From NCBI RefSeq assembly GCF_028858725.1, contig NC_084767.1:20847895-20911894 (forward strand): a stretch of DNA of 64,000 nucleotides, in the 5' to 3' direction. The notes beneath the pieces are model-generated. The model worked only from the letters and a program-made list of their open reading frames with translations. It was not told where the DNA came from and did not search any database. The stretch's first letter is position 1. The number at the start of each line of letters is the position of its first letter. The translations under genes were made by a program, and so were the position numbers. The stretch comes from Colius striatus. Lineage: Eukaryota; Chordata; Aves; Coliiformes; Coliidae. Positions 37,741 to 58,205 of this stretch are shown here, piece after piece.

Positions 37741-38450
37741 GGGGGCCGACTGGAGGGGTCTGGGTCAGGGCGGAGCGTGCCGAGGGGCTGCAGCAGCGCT
37801 GCGGAGCCAGCCCGGTCAGACTGTGCACGTACCGGGAACGGGCGAGCGGCGGAATTCCTAAGGAAAAGGTGTCCGGGACTGCCGGAGCGTGTGCGGTGGG
37901 ACCGCGCTGGGTCGGGACCGTGCCGGGGGAGCCGCGGGGCTGCGTGCCGGCGGGGTCGCAGCGGGGCCGGGGCCGGGCCGGTGGCAGCGGAGCATGTTTG
38001 GGAGTCCCAGGGACTGAGCTCTGGGCTCGGCACAGTTCCGGCTCTTCTGTGGGATGGAGAGCGGGGGAGACGACGGTATCCCCGTAGGTTAGAGCGGCCG
38101 GAACGCTGCGGGCCGCGGCTGGCTGGGCTGAAGCCTCCAGCACTCGGCGCACGGGCCGGCGGATGTGCCGGAGGCGATTGTGTTCCGGCACGACCGCAGT
38201 CGTCGGCCGGGAAGGCCGGGACCTGTGATCTGCCCTGGTGTTCGGCGGGGCTGGGCTGGGCTGGAGCGGCGGTTTCTCGTCGCAGGGCTGCCAGGTACCC
38301 GTGTGGGTTTTCCCCGCGTGCCGCTTTGCTGTGCCGGGGGTGCTGCCCCAGGCGCCGCGGGGCCGCGGCTGTTGTGCCAGGCGGCGTGCAGGAGCTGGCT
38401 TTCTGCTGGCGCTGCTCAGGTGCGCTATGAGGCCTTGAACAAAGGCTGAA
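37740..38450. promoter_or_regulatory. CpG island without a recognisable gene
   Basis: About 700 bp of dense CpG sequence lies between the repeat zone and the 3' end of LSS. Frames on both strands (for example 37658-38650 minus, 330 codons) overlap, lack domains and follow composition. It may be the promoter of a non-coding transcript or of a gene whose coding exons I cannot see. Confidence 0.45.
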
Positions 38451-39134
38451 AGATTTGGCATCTGCCTTGCATGCATGCTCTCACGCTCTACACTGTCCAT
38501 GCCCACCTTGCCCAGGCTACAGGGTCTGCTGGGAGGCCCCCTGGAGCAGAGTGGGCCAGGGACCAAGGAGAGAACATGGCCAGGGTAGCTCTCTGATCTG
38601 GTGATCTGGTGTTGGCAGCTCTGGCAGGAGGCCCTGGCACGCCTCAGCACTCATTCACAGAGCCTCGCTCAATCGTGGGTCCAGTGGGGAACAGACACTT
38701 GGTTGGTCGCTCGTGGAGTGAGATGTTGCTGCCATCACCAGGTTCCTCTTCCTCCTCATCTGCAGAACTGAGAAACAAGGAGGATACTGGCACAGAGATA
38801 GAGAAGGACAAAACGGAGACAGGCTGCAGAATGCAGACAGAGGAAGAGCAAAAAGAGTGAGGAAGCGGGACAGAGGCAGAGAGAGAGAGAAAAAAGAGAG
38901 CAAAGGGAGAGCCATCAGAATTGGCACAGAAAAACACAGTGACAGGCAGGAGGCCAGACCAGGAGAGCAAGGTGGAAAGCGGGATGTGGAGCAGGGCAGA
39001 AGAATAAGCCAGGTACAAGGAAGTGACAAAAACAAGGGTGAGGGGAAAAGAGGGCCTAGTGCCCTGTGCCCAGCCTCGTCCCTTGGGACACCCACTGGGG
39101 CAGAGCCTGAGGCGACCAACACACAAGTAATTCC
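38451..39134. other. Purine-rich intergenic stretch 3' of LSS
   Basis: The region 38760-39060 is strongly purine-rich on the plus strand (GA-repeats around 38875-38905). It yields low-complexity frames on both strands. I see no supported gene. Confidence 0.4.
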
Positions 39135-39154
39135 ACTCACACTGCCATTAGCAC

Positions 39155-39160
39155 TTTATT
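39155..39160 (-). terminator. LSS: LSS poly(A) signal
   Basis: TTTATT on the plus strand reads AATAAA on the minus strand, about 775 nt after the LSS stop codon. It sets a 3' UTR of roughly 800 nt, and no other AATAAA was noticed between it and the stop codon. Confidence 0.65.
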
Positions 39161-39932
39161 AACCTGTCAGTCAACGTGACTCCCAGCTCTGACAACCACG
39201 TGTGGCTGCCCCAGTGCACGGGGCCAGGAGCAAGGCACTGGCGGCGCTGGGGGAAGGGGCAGCCCCGCAGCCGTGCCCTGATGCTCACCCCCTCAGCGCT
39301 TTCTGCATCAGTCTCTCCTCTTTCCAAGTGGGAATGCTGCTGTGGTTTTCACCTCTGAGGCTCTGGAAGCCAGATGCCAGGGGATGGAATGGGAGAAGCA
39401 TTGAAGGAAGTGCTCCTCTTTCCCCTCTGTCTGGGGGAGGATGGGTGCCCTGACCCTGCCAGCACCGGCTCCAGGGCAGATGGCACATCCAAGGCAGGCG
39501 CTGGCACCCATGGCACAGAGGCCAGCTCAGCAGGGATTGTGCAGTGCCCTCATCACAATGCTGGGCACAGGGAGGCCCCAAATCCCACACTCGCCCCAGA
39601 GAGCCAACCGGGACAGCATGAAGGAAGAGACAGGCAGCCTTGCTGTACCCAGGACGGGAGGCTGCTGAGATGAGTGTGCCAAACAGCTCACCAGCTTTCT
39701 CAGATCAGAAAATTGCTATGAAAAGGCACTTCACTCTCCATCCCGTGAAGGAGGATAGAGCTGGGAAAAAACCTCCAAAGGTGGGTTTTCAGAAGAGGTT
39801 AATCAGGAAGCAGAGGCTCGGAAGCAGCACAGCAGCACTCCCCCCTGGCAGCGGGGGCAGCCATCATGTCAGGATCAGCACTAAGATGCTCTGTGCAGCA
39901 AACAGCCCCTGGCCCCAGGCAGCAGCTGACTT

Positions 39933-49280
<9,348 letters not shown>

Positions 49281-49364
49281 CGCCGTCGCCAGCCCCGTCA
49301 GCGCCGGGACGCGGCCGGGGCCGGAGTCAGAAGCGGCGCCGCGGCCGCGCCGCCCTGGGCCGAC

Positions 49365-49390
49365 ATCGCCTCACGGGCCGCAGCCAATGG
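49365..49390 (-). promoter_or_regulatory. LSS: Candidate sterol response element with adjacent NF-Y site
   Basis: ATCGCCTCAC at 49365-49374 matches the classical sterol regulatory element ATCACCCCAC at 8 of 10 positions. AGCCAATGG follows within about 10 bp. SREBP-2 targets in the cholesterol pathway commonly pair such an element with a nearby NF-Y site. The site lies about 85 bp upstream of the LSS start codon and touches an upstream ATG at 49366-49364, which opens a 22-codon frame closed before the main start. Binding is not shown. Confidence 0.4.
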
Positions 49391-49620
49391 CGCCTCGGAG
49401 CCGGGCGACAGCCCCGCCCCCAGCCCGCCCATGGCCCCGGCCCGCGGCCGCGGGAGCCGCGCCTCACGGCCGCCCGGCCCGAGCGCTCGCGGAGTGCCGG
49501 GGTCCCCTCACGGGCTGCTCCCGGGCAGCGCCTGCGGCACCAGCCTCTTCCCTGGGGGCGGCGGGAACCTCCTGCTCGCATGTGCCCCCTATCCGTGTCA
49601 CGGCCCAGCGGAGGGCGTGG

Positions 49621-52600
49621 CGGGGGATCTGCAGGGGGCAGGTGACAACCAGCAGGAGCAGCAGCTGGTGGGGGAGCCAGACAAGGGGGCAGATGATAAA
49701 GATGGAGACACACTCGTTGCAGTGGGTGTTGATAGTGTTTCACTGTGTAGCAGTGGTGGTTACTCCCGAGGACCACCAGCCCAGGCTCAGCTCCATGGGC
49801 ATCGCCATTGGAGCCTCTGTCTCCAGCTGCACAACCAGCTTCCGTGCCCTTCCCCAGGCCATGCTGCGGTGCTGCTGCCCATGGCTTCACAGCGATGTGT
49901 CCATCCCTGTGCGTATCCTCCTTGTGGCGCCTCTTGTCCTAGGGCATCACTGGCCTGCCAGCAGCCAGGACACAGCTCCTCTGTTCTGTCCCCCCTCAGC
50001 CCCTGACAGCTTCTCTGTTCCTTAAGTGACTACACCAATAGCAAGAGTGCAACATCAACACCCAAGGGTGACTGTCCCGACCTCTGTGGCCCCTCAAAGC
50101 CCAGGTGTGTGGTTTCCATCGTTAAGGGAACTAATAAACAGACTCTGGATGAGCCTAGGTGCTCAGCACCTCGATTGCCATCTGTGGCACACCTCTCCAA
50201 GGGTACCGCAGGCAGGGTTGACACCCATAAAACGTTATGCTTTACAGGTGCTGTAACCATGAGGCTACAGGAGCACAGACCTGTGGCACATCCTGTCACA
50301 GGCACAAGGGTCTGCCAGCCCTTAGAAAAACACCATCAGGGTTGGGGTGAGGATGGGTGTTGGTTCACCTCAGGCGATGGGGTGAATCAGATGTCCCCAC
50401 TCTGAACCCTGCCATGGTGCTCCCAGCGTGGGCACGGGGTTGGGAGGGGTGTCACCTCCTGCAGGCACTCCCGTGGGGCAGCGAGCCATGAAGTCTATGA
50501 ATTAATAGTTCTTGTATGCACACAAGTTGAATTTTAAATGCTCCTCAACTAGCAAATAGCCTTTCACTCGTCCAACGTAACCTCAGGGATTATTTGTAAA
50601 GAATAATTTTACTTGGGAATTACATAATTATTTTGGTATTTGTTTTATGAAGCAGGCTTAGGTCACACACAACTTCAGCCCTGCACGTGTTCACTAACAG
50701 CAACATTTTCTCTGAAGAACTAAGGGTGCAAGAGTCCTCCCAGCGGTGCCATGCCATGAGGGTAACATTTCACCTGTGCCTTATACCGCTAGTCCTCACT
50801 AGGGAGAGCTGTGTTGCTTCTCTCGAACAATTTAAATGGACAAAGGGAACTCCAGAAGCTCACTGATAGGGATGTTGTGTTTGAGTTTAGCCTGTTATTT
50901 TTGGTTTAAGAAAAAAAGTTTCCATAATGAATCTACTTGAGACGATCTTCATGTAAGTATTTCCACTTCCTTGCAAATGCCAACATCTTCAGATAACTTA
51001 CGGTAATATTTGCCTAAAGGCAGTGATGGAAGATGAACCACTTTTTTTTTCTGCCCCTATACAACCTGCCAGCCTTAGAAATTCCGTTTTAGTTCTTAAA
51101 CTTTTATTTTTAATAGTTGCCAAACTCTTGTTACCTGGGCATTACTTTTACACTGGTGTTCATATGTCTGACATTTAGGCCACAGTTGACACTCTGTCCC
51201 TGTTGTCTGTGGGCACTCTGCTTCCTGGAGACACTGTTATTCTGAGATGCCATCAGCTCATAAAAGCAAATGCCACAACTTCCTCCCTTTTCACAGAATC
51301 CCAGAACGGTTGAGTGTTGGAAGGGACCTTGTAGCAATGTACCTGGAGGAAAATGGATGTGGGCCACCCAGACTTTCGTTATATGAGACCATAAGCTGCA
51401 TTAGGCTCAGACACAGGCCTCGGACTTTAGCTATATCAGACAGTGAACAATGGGCCTAAAAAATAGTCAAGGACGAGTTGCTTATTAGAATGTAGATATG
51501 AAGGCAGCTGTGTGTGGGAAAGAAACTGGGCAAGCTTAGAATAGAAATTAGATAGAGAAGGAATTAGGTAAAGGAATGTAGAAATTGCTACTACCAAGAT
51601 ATGGTCATAGTTAAGCTTAACAAATCACGTTTTGCTATTCTTTCAGCAGAAATATTTTAAGCAGAAACTGTTTTAGAAGCATCCAAAAACCCACCATGTT
51701 TTCCTCTGTCCCTGGCAAGATGCCCTGGCTCCATCAGCAAAGGCCACGAGCCTTCAACACCCTGCTCCACCAGCAAGCCTGCTGGCTGTACCAGGGGCTG
51801 GAGACACTCTGGGTGAATGCTGTAATGCTTCCTCTCAGCAAGGGTTTGATGGAGAACAAATCCCTATATCTTTTAAATGAACTTAAGAGTAATCTCTTGT
51901 GTCATCTGAATTTAGTCGGGAACTGACCTAAGCTCAAGGCAGCCTTTCAGACAAGATAAGAACATTCCAGTGTAACCAGCTCCAGAGAATTGGTTGCAGT
52001 GGCAGCAGCACTATCTGGTGTTCTGAGGTCACAAAAACTGCCAAGATGACAGCAGTTGATGGGCCAGCAGCAAAGTCCAGAGCAGCTCCTCTGCAACTCC
52101 AGTGCACGGTTGTGGTGGGAGGCCAATGGGGGACCAAAGGCACTGGGAGAAATGGCAGTTAGCCAGAGATCGGGATCTGTGAGATGAAGGTGGATGTAAA
52201 GCTACCTCTGCCAGTGGTTCCCAAGAGGGAGGCACCATCTTAACCTTGCAAGTTTGTTCTGTCCCCCAGGCCCTCCATCATCTCCCTCCAACAACTGCAA
52301 CAGGCACCAATCCAGTTCCCAGATGTGTCCTGGTGTTTCTGCTTCTAGGCATCATTTGAAGCATCCCAGGAGGGCACTAGCTTATCTCTGGCTGCTGTGT
52401 GTGAGGTTTCAGAAACAAACATGGTGACCATGGCACAAAGATAGGGAACTTCCTCTCTGCAAATCTGCTCTGTGTGCTGGGACTGTGGGTGCAGCTCAGT
52501 GGAGGCAGAAGCAGCTTCTCGCCCCACCCACCTAAATTCCCCTGCTTTCATTACTTTTTTTTCTCCCAGTTCAATGACTGCTGGTCTTTGTCTCGTGGTC

Positions 52601-54940
52601 TGGCAGAGCCTGGTGCCACACACACCAGAAATACAAAGAAATACACTGGCTTTTCTCTCCGAGCCTGCTATGAAGAGTCCACATTGTATTTTACTGGGGA
52701 GAGGGACCCAGGCAGAGAGCTTGAAGTGTTTTGCTCAGCCCTGGGCTCTGTAAGACCTTCTGTTTCTTTAAATGCATCAGCCCAAAGCTCTGATAATGAA
52801 ATGGTGACCCTGAGGAAAGGAGCCCCAAGGTGACACTCAAATTCAAAGATCAGGACCATGAATTTTAAAACAATGAAAGCAGCTCTTTGGGCAGCACTAG
52901 AAGCACAGACAGCTGTCAGCCCCACACCCACACCCAAGTCTCCCGGACTTTAACAGGGATGACTCCATCCAGAAGAACAATGTTTGCTATGATATGGGCC
53001 TGGTCAAGGATCAGGAAAGCTGCCTGGAGCTGCTCAATAACAGGGGCAGGAAAGGGACAAAGTTTCTGGTGTTCACACCTGATCCTGTTGCTCTTTCCCA
53101 CCCTACCAGCCAGTGCTGCAGATTGTTCCTGATCAATCTCCATGAAATATAGAATAACTTGGAGTGAAACAGATAGCAAAAAATAAGCAGGAAAAAGACT
53201 GTTCAGGTTTTGACCTGCTAAACGCTGATTTTTCTAATCCATTTTAAGAAAACGTCAGTTTCAAGAATGTCATCAGAAAATGGTTTAATAAGGCCCAAGC
53301 TAAGACCTTGACTATGACTAGAAATGCAGTGCTTTAAAGCATTTCTTGGCTGATGACTGAGCCAAGAGAGTTACCATATCAAATTGTTGTTGATGGAGAA
53401 AAACATTGTTTCTTTTCCACTTACAGAGAGCCCTATTTACATACAGCTCTTCAGTGAATACAAATATCCTTGGGAAAAAAAAATCAGATATTGCAAGGTT
53501 GTTGACAATCTTCACACCAGAAGCACCAGTGTGTCAGAGTGTGCCTCCTACCCCTGCCAGTCCAATGAGGGCACAGACAACTGCTGCAGTTTGTGATGCC
53601 ATGAATGCAAGAACTTCAGTGGTCAACTCTGCGCTTAGAGACAACGTACTCAAGTGTAACTCTGAGGAAATTAATTTCTCCCAAACCTATATTTGAAGCT
53701 GTTACAAAAGCTTTCAAGAGCTGGTGTAAAGGAAATGATCAATGTGGACAGGTTTCTCACACTGGTAGGTGGAAAACTGTTAAATAACATGGCAGGTATT
53801 GTCCCAGTGATTGTGTCCATGGGAGCTTTGGGGAACACGGGAACCGCCAGAGACTGTGCTTGCCCAGCAACCCAGTCTTACCTCCTCAAAGGGACATTCT
53901 TGAAGAGGTCCAGACCTTCATCCTGCCCCACAAGCATACATGTAGGGCTCCCCACATTGCCCCACAGGAGTTCACTGTGGTAATAAATTACACCTCTGGG
54001 CTCTCTCTCCATCATGAGTATTGCTAACCTGTCTTCTTCCTAACAGTAGTGACCTGTTCTGAGTCACACTGAGTCTGAAACTCGGCAAAGGCCTAAGACA
54101 TAAAGCAATTATTGATCCTGTGCTGCAGTGAAAAAGGCATAAGCGGAAACACATTGCATCAGTAACAGCAGACAGCTTCAACTTTGGTTCATCCCATCTC
54201 ATTCTTGGCAAACAGCATGGCTAGGCAATGAAACACCGAGAAAACCTGCTTTCTTCAGCATGTTCTCTGTGTTTACCAACCACCCGCTTGTACTGTGCCA
54301 CCAGGAGCAGGCTGGGCAAAAGCTGCAGCTTGCTGCTCTTGCTACTTGTCACTTGCTGCCCTCAGATCCCTCTTCCCCACCACACTGCCTGCCAGACCCC
54401 ACAAAGCATCATCTCTCTCCAGTCTGTGCACCAGCCCATGGGGAGTCTCTGCGGCAAAGGGAAACGTGGAGCTCTTGGGTTACAACCGAAGTGCATTCAC
54501 AGGCCATGCGGCTGCTGGGGCTGGCAGAGGGCTTCTGGGCGACAGCGCCCCTACAGCTCTTGGCCACCAGAGCTGGCTTCCTGGGAGGGTTTGGTCAGGC
54601 ACACCCCAGAACCAGGTGCTGCCCCCTAGCACACATTGGGGAGGAGCTGCTGCCAGCTCTGTCCTTCAACCACTTGCAGCCCAATACAATCACAATTCCC
54701 TTGCAAAAGGTCCCACTATCCCCCAGGCTGATGGGGTGGCAAGGAATACGCAGACAGACCTGTCTTACAGATGCACAATGAAGGTGCAGGGCTGCAAGCA
54801 CGAGCTGCTGTGAGCGATACTCCCGTCCTACGCAAAGATTAACCTGTGCCCCAGAGGAGCTGCAGTCCTGGGACAGGGCCCACGGGGAGAGAGGCGTCCA
54901 TGGTTCCCACACACGGGTCTGCAGGGTGCCTTGGGGCAGG
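49621..54940. other. Intergenic between LSS and S100B, no gene supported
   Basis: Short frames only. A minus-strand frame at 52916-53179 (87 codons) reads smoothly but matches no family I know. A tiny CR1 3' tail lies at 51292-51330. The sequence after it (to about 51700) looks repeat-like, but I cannot name it or find target duplications. Confidence 0.4.
51292..51330 (-). mobile_element. CR1 LINE 3'-terminal scrap
   Basis: CACAGAATCCCAGAACGG followed by GTTGGAAGGGACCT is the complement of the CR1 3' terminus. The match stops abruptly at about 51330 where unrelated sequence begins, either by insertion or deletion. Confidence 0.7.
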
Positions 54941-55420
54941 CGTTGGGGCGCCCAGCCCAGCTCTGGCCGCGCCTGCCCAGCCGTGGCTCACGGTTCACTG
55001 TGAACGAGAGCGGTAGCACAGGCGACGCCGCCAGGCCGCCTCTCCCGCTGACTGCCCAGCTCTTCTCACAAGGGCGGCGCCCTCCCGCGCGGCTCCGCGG
55101 CCGTGGGCGGCTCAATGCGTCCCTGTGTGCCGCGGGGCCCAGCGCCCGCCTCGGACGCCGCCGCCCCCCGCTGCCATTGGCGCCGCGGACGCCTCTGCAG
55201 CGCCCGGGCTCCCCGCCCCGGGCATAAGAAGCCTCCCGTTCTCCGCGGCTCCCCGCCCCGGCCATAAGAAGCCGATTCCCCGCAGCTCCCCGGTCTGACC
55301 GTAAGAAGCCGGTCCCGCGCGGCTCCCGGCCGCGTTGCGTCGCTGTGCCGCAGCCCCGCGCCCGCAGGGAGGTGAGGGGCCGGGGGACGCGGGGCGGGCG
55401 CCTGGCTGGCGCGGTGGGAG
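54940..55420. promoter_or_regulatory. S100B: GC-rich putative S100B promoter
   Basis: This CpG-rich block ends about 1.2 kb before the first coding exon of S100B. GGGAG followed by GTGAGG at 55367-55377 could be the end of a non-coding first exon (splice donor at 55372). S100B genes have a non-coding first exon, so this fits, but no transcript evidence is available. A tandem repeat lies inside it, listed separately. Confidence 0.5.
55207..55334 (+). repeat. Tandem 37-40 bp repeat with TAAGAAGCC core at the putative S100B promoter
   Basis: Three units (55207-55246, 55247-55283, 55284-55320) and a partial fourth (to 55334) each begin GGCTCC- or AGCTCC-like. Each full unit carries TAAGAAGCC, at 55225, 55265 and 55302. 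Units 1 and 2 read CATAAGAAGCC, a TATA-like core in GC-rich sequence; unit 3 reads CGTAAGAAGCC. The array lies just upstream of the proposed first-exon donor at 55372. Confidence 0.75.
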
Positions 55421-56630
55421 GGTGGCGCGGGGACACCGTGGCAGCTCCGAGCGCTGCCCCCGCAGAGCACGCCGAGCTTTGCGGACAGTGCCGCTGGCAG
55501 CGAGCTCAGCTTGACACAGCAAGGCACAGCGCGCAAGGGGCTGTGAGGATGCGCGCATTAAGCGCCTGAGGGATGCTGCCTGTCCGGCTGCAAGGAGTCC
55601 TGTCTTTTGGACAGCTGCTGCTGCACAGGGCAGGACGTCGGCTTGAGAGTGGGTTGGGAGTCTGCGCCTGCAGCGTCGAGCCTTGTGGTGGTGGAACGGG
55701 AGCCAGGCTGCAAGGCAGGGGACATTTATCGTGGGGTATGAATTAACCAAGTGCCAGACAATAAGTTTTTTGTGGTTTTTTTTCTCAGCATCAGGGCACA
55801 TGACAGCTTTTGGGAAGGTGGTTTTGCATCTCTCCCTCAGTCTTTTGTTTGGCTGTTTGGGTAACCTGCAGGAAATGCTGCAATTCCAATTATTAACATT
55901 CCCAAGAGGGTCTCCAGATCAAGTGGGGGAGAAGGGAGGTTAAAGATGTACTTATTCTTTTCTGCTGGCACTCACCAGATCTGCTTCCTGGCTGGGTTCC
56001 TGAGACTGCTCAGTTGGAGACAGGCTTGCAGGCAAAAAAAAAGGCAGAGGCAAGAAAGCCTGTGACAAAGAAGACCGCAAAACCTTTTTGAAGCTTCATG
56101 TGCAGAAATGAAACCTCTGCCTAACCCTCCTCCAAGCAAGAATAAAGCAATGAGTTAAACAGTGTGAGCCAAAGAAGAGGTCAAGTGACAACATGCCTCC
56201 TGCTAGCCAGTTCCATTCATAATACAGAAAATGCAGGAGGAGCACCTTGCTGAAGCCCACAGGGCTTTGCAGCTACTCCCCCTATGCTCTGACCACACAG
56301 AGATTGAAGGTGCCAAAGCTGCATCAGTCCCAGGAGATGCATCAGCTCCTGGCACACAGCAGTTCTGTTCTGGGCACTCCCCATGTTGTTACTCTCCTCT
56401 CCTTGAGAGCTGCTGGAGGCACAGCCAAGGTCTTTCAGGATCTTACTCTCCGAAGTGAGAGCTGCTAGTGGTGCTTTTCAGCAGCACGTTTTGAGTGTGG
56501 GGTCTGGCATTGCTGATGTTGTAGGGGGGAGCCCCAGGGTAGCTCTGCTTGCAAAGCAAAAGGCTTTGCTGGAGCTTGCCCAGGCTAATGCATCCATTGC
56601 TCCCTCTGACCTCAGGGCCACACTGTGACC

Positions 56631-57404
56631 ATGTCTGAGCTAGAGAAGGCCATGATCACCATCATTGATGCCTTCCATCAGTACTCAGGGAAGGAGGGAG
56701 ACAAGCACAAGCTGAAGAAATCTGAACTGAAGGAGCTCATTAACAATGAGTTGACCCATTTCCTTGGTGTAAGTATTCCCCTTCATGTGACACACTTGGC
56801 TGGGCTCAGGGAGCTGTGTCCAGCTGCTTCCAGGCTCTGCTGTCTCCCAGGGAAAGCAAGTGCAGGGGAAGGGGGTTATTCACTCAACAGTGCATTAAAC
56901 ACTTTGCTTAGCAGCAGGTAGCAGGACAAGGCCACCAGCCTGCACTGGGGACTGGGCTTTGGGTTGGATACTGGGGAAACTTCCTTCCCTGGGAAGGGGG
57001 ACAGCCTTGCCTCAAGGGGCTCAAGACATCGCTTCCTGGTGGCCCAGCACTGTGATTCCTGCTTCAGGAGGGCTGCTGCAGTGCAGATGCTGCTGCAGGC
57101 ACAGGGTGCTGTCCCAACACAGGCAGGAAGTGGCCACCAACTATGGGGGATGTGTCTGACCAGAGATTCAGTCATGAGAGCACCTGAGATTTTGGGGACA
57201 CATCACTGTCTGTGCCTTGCTCTGATCCTCCCCAGCTTTGTCTGCCTGCTTCTCTTCCTCTAGGAGATCAAAGACCAGGAGACTGTGGACAAAGTCATGG
57301 AGGCGCTGGACAGCGATGGGGATGCAGAGTGCGACTTTCAGGAGTTTGTGGCCTTCATCGCGATGGTCACTGCTGCTTGCCATGAGTTCTTTGAGCATGA
57401 GTGA
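56631..57404 (+). CDS. S100B: S100B, S100 calcium-binding protein B
   Basis: Coding exons are 56631-56768 and 57264-57404 with a GT-AG intron between codons, giving 92 aa, the family length. The exon holding the start codon begins after a CTCAG acceptor at 56615, so the 5' UTR is split and an upstream non-coding exon is expected. MSELEKAM opens the protein. The N-terminal S100-type pseudo-EF loop is [14 protein letters not shown] and the C-terminal canonical EF loop is [12 protein letters not shown]. The end, ACHEFFEHE, is the target-binding C-terminus typical of S100B. The protein is a dimeric calcium sensor, abundant in glia, acting in the cytosol and when secreted. It is transcribed away from LSS. 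Confidence 0.97.
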
Positions 57405-58205
57405 GATGGTGGGATGCAGGCGAGCACCTTCTGCTCGTGCTGGAGAGATGTAGAGCAGCATCACTCCTCCGGGCAAAAGACTGAGTGTGATTTAGGGGCT
57501 CCTTGGAGTTAAGCTTGTGCTAGGCTAAAGCAGCTTATTAAGTTCTGCAGCTTTGAGAACAAGACACTCGCACGGCTCAAGAAAGGCAAACGGCCAGTGC
57601 CCACCTGGCTGGGTGTGGTGTGTGAAGGCCTCGTCTCAAGCTCCTTCCCTGCTGCAAGGGATGCACGGGGGGCTTGGGGCAGGCGGACACTGTGGTCTAA
57701 ACTAGTTTCAAAGGAAAAAGGGAAATTCAAAGGCTGAAGTAGGAGGTGATGCAGAGGGGCTGGTTATGGAAGCCTGGTTCTAAGCTCTGCTGGCCTGAAA
57801 AAAAAGGTTTGTGTTGATTCCCGTGGGTTCTGACTGCCCTGTGCATGGTACTAACCCAGGCAGCAGCACAGCCCCTGTCCTGTCACAGGGGCTCAGCAGA
57901 GCCCATGCATTTCTTGGCAAACTGAGACACCCTTGGCTTGAAAGGCAAAACATAACCATCTAATAGCCTAGGCTTTTCTTTCGTCAATGATTCCTCCTGC
58001 TCTTAGCAGCCTGCAGAAGTGGAAGCAAAAGCTTCCAGGCTCCTGGGCTGGGGACAGCTTCTGGCTGTGCTATGGCAAGGTCTCCAGGCTCAGTCTGAAG
58101 GGAAGGGGGGATCTACCCACTGTGACCACTGTGCTTTCATGTAGACCTGGCACAGCCTCCAGAGTGTGCAGTAATGGTGAAAATAAAATGTTGTTTCGGT
58201 CTCGG
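57405..58205 (+). other. S100B: S100B 3' UTR
   Basis: About 800 nt lies from the stop codon to the poly(A) signal at 58182-58187, with no competing AATAAA noticed. Human S100B also has a long 3' UTR relative to its coding sequence. Confidence 0.65.
58182..58187 (+). terminator. S100B: S100B poly(A) signal
   Basis: AATAAA is followed by a T/G-rich stretch (TGTTGTTTCGGT), a plausible downstream element. It is the first such hexamer I noticed after the S100B stop. Confidence 0.7.

Noticed and set aside
37658-38650. 330-codon minus-strand frame
   Set aside because: Low-complexity Pro/Arg/Ala-rich translation in a CpG island, with competing plus-strand frames and no recognisable domain.
51331-51980. 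Possible old LTR following the CR1 scrap at 51292
   Set aside because: The sequence has a repeat-like feel and the CR1 match stops abruptly, but I found no TG...CA termini or target duplication and cannot name a family.
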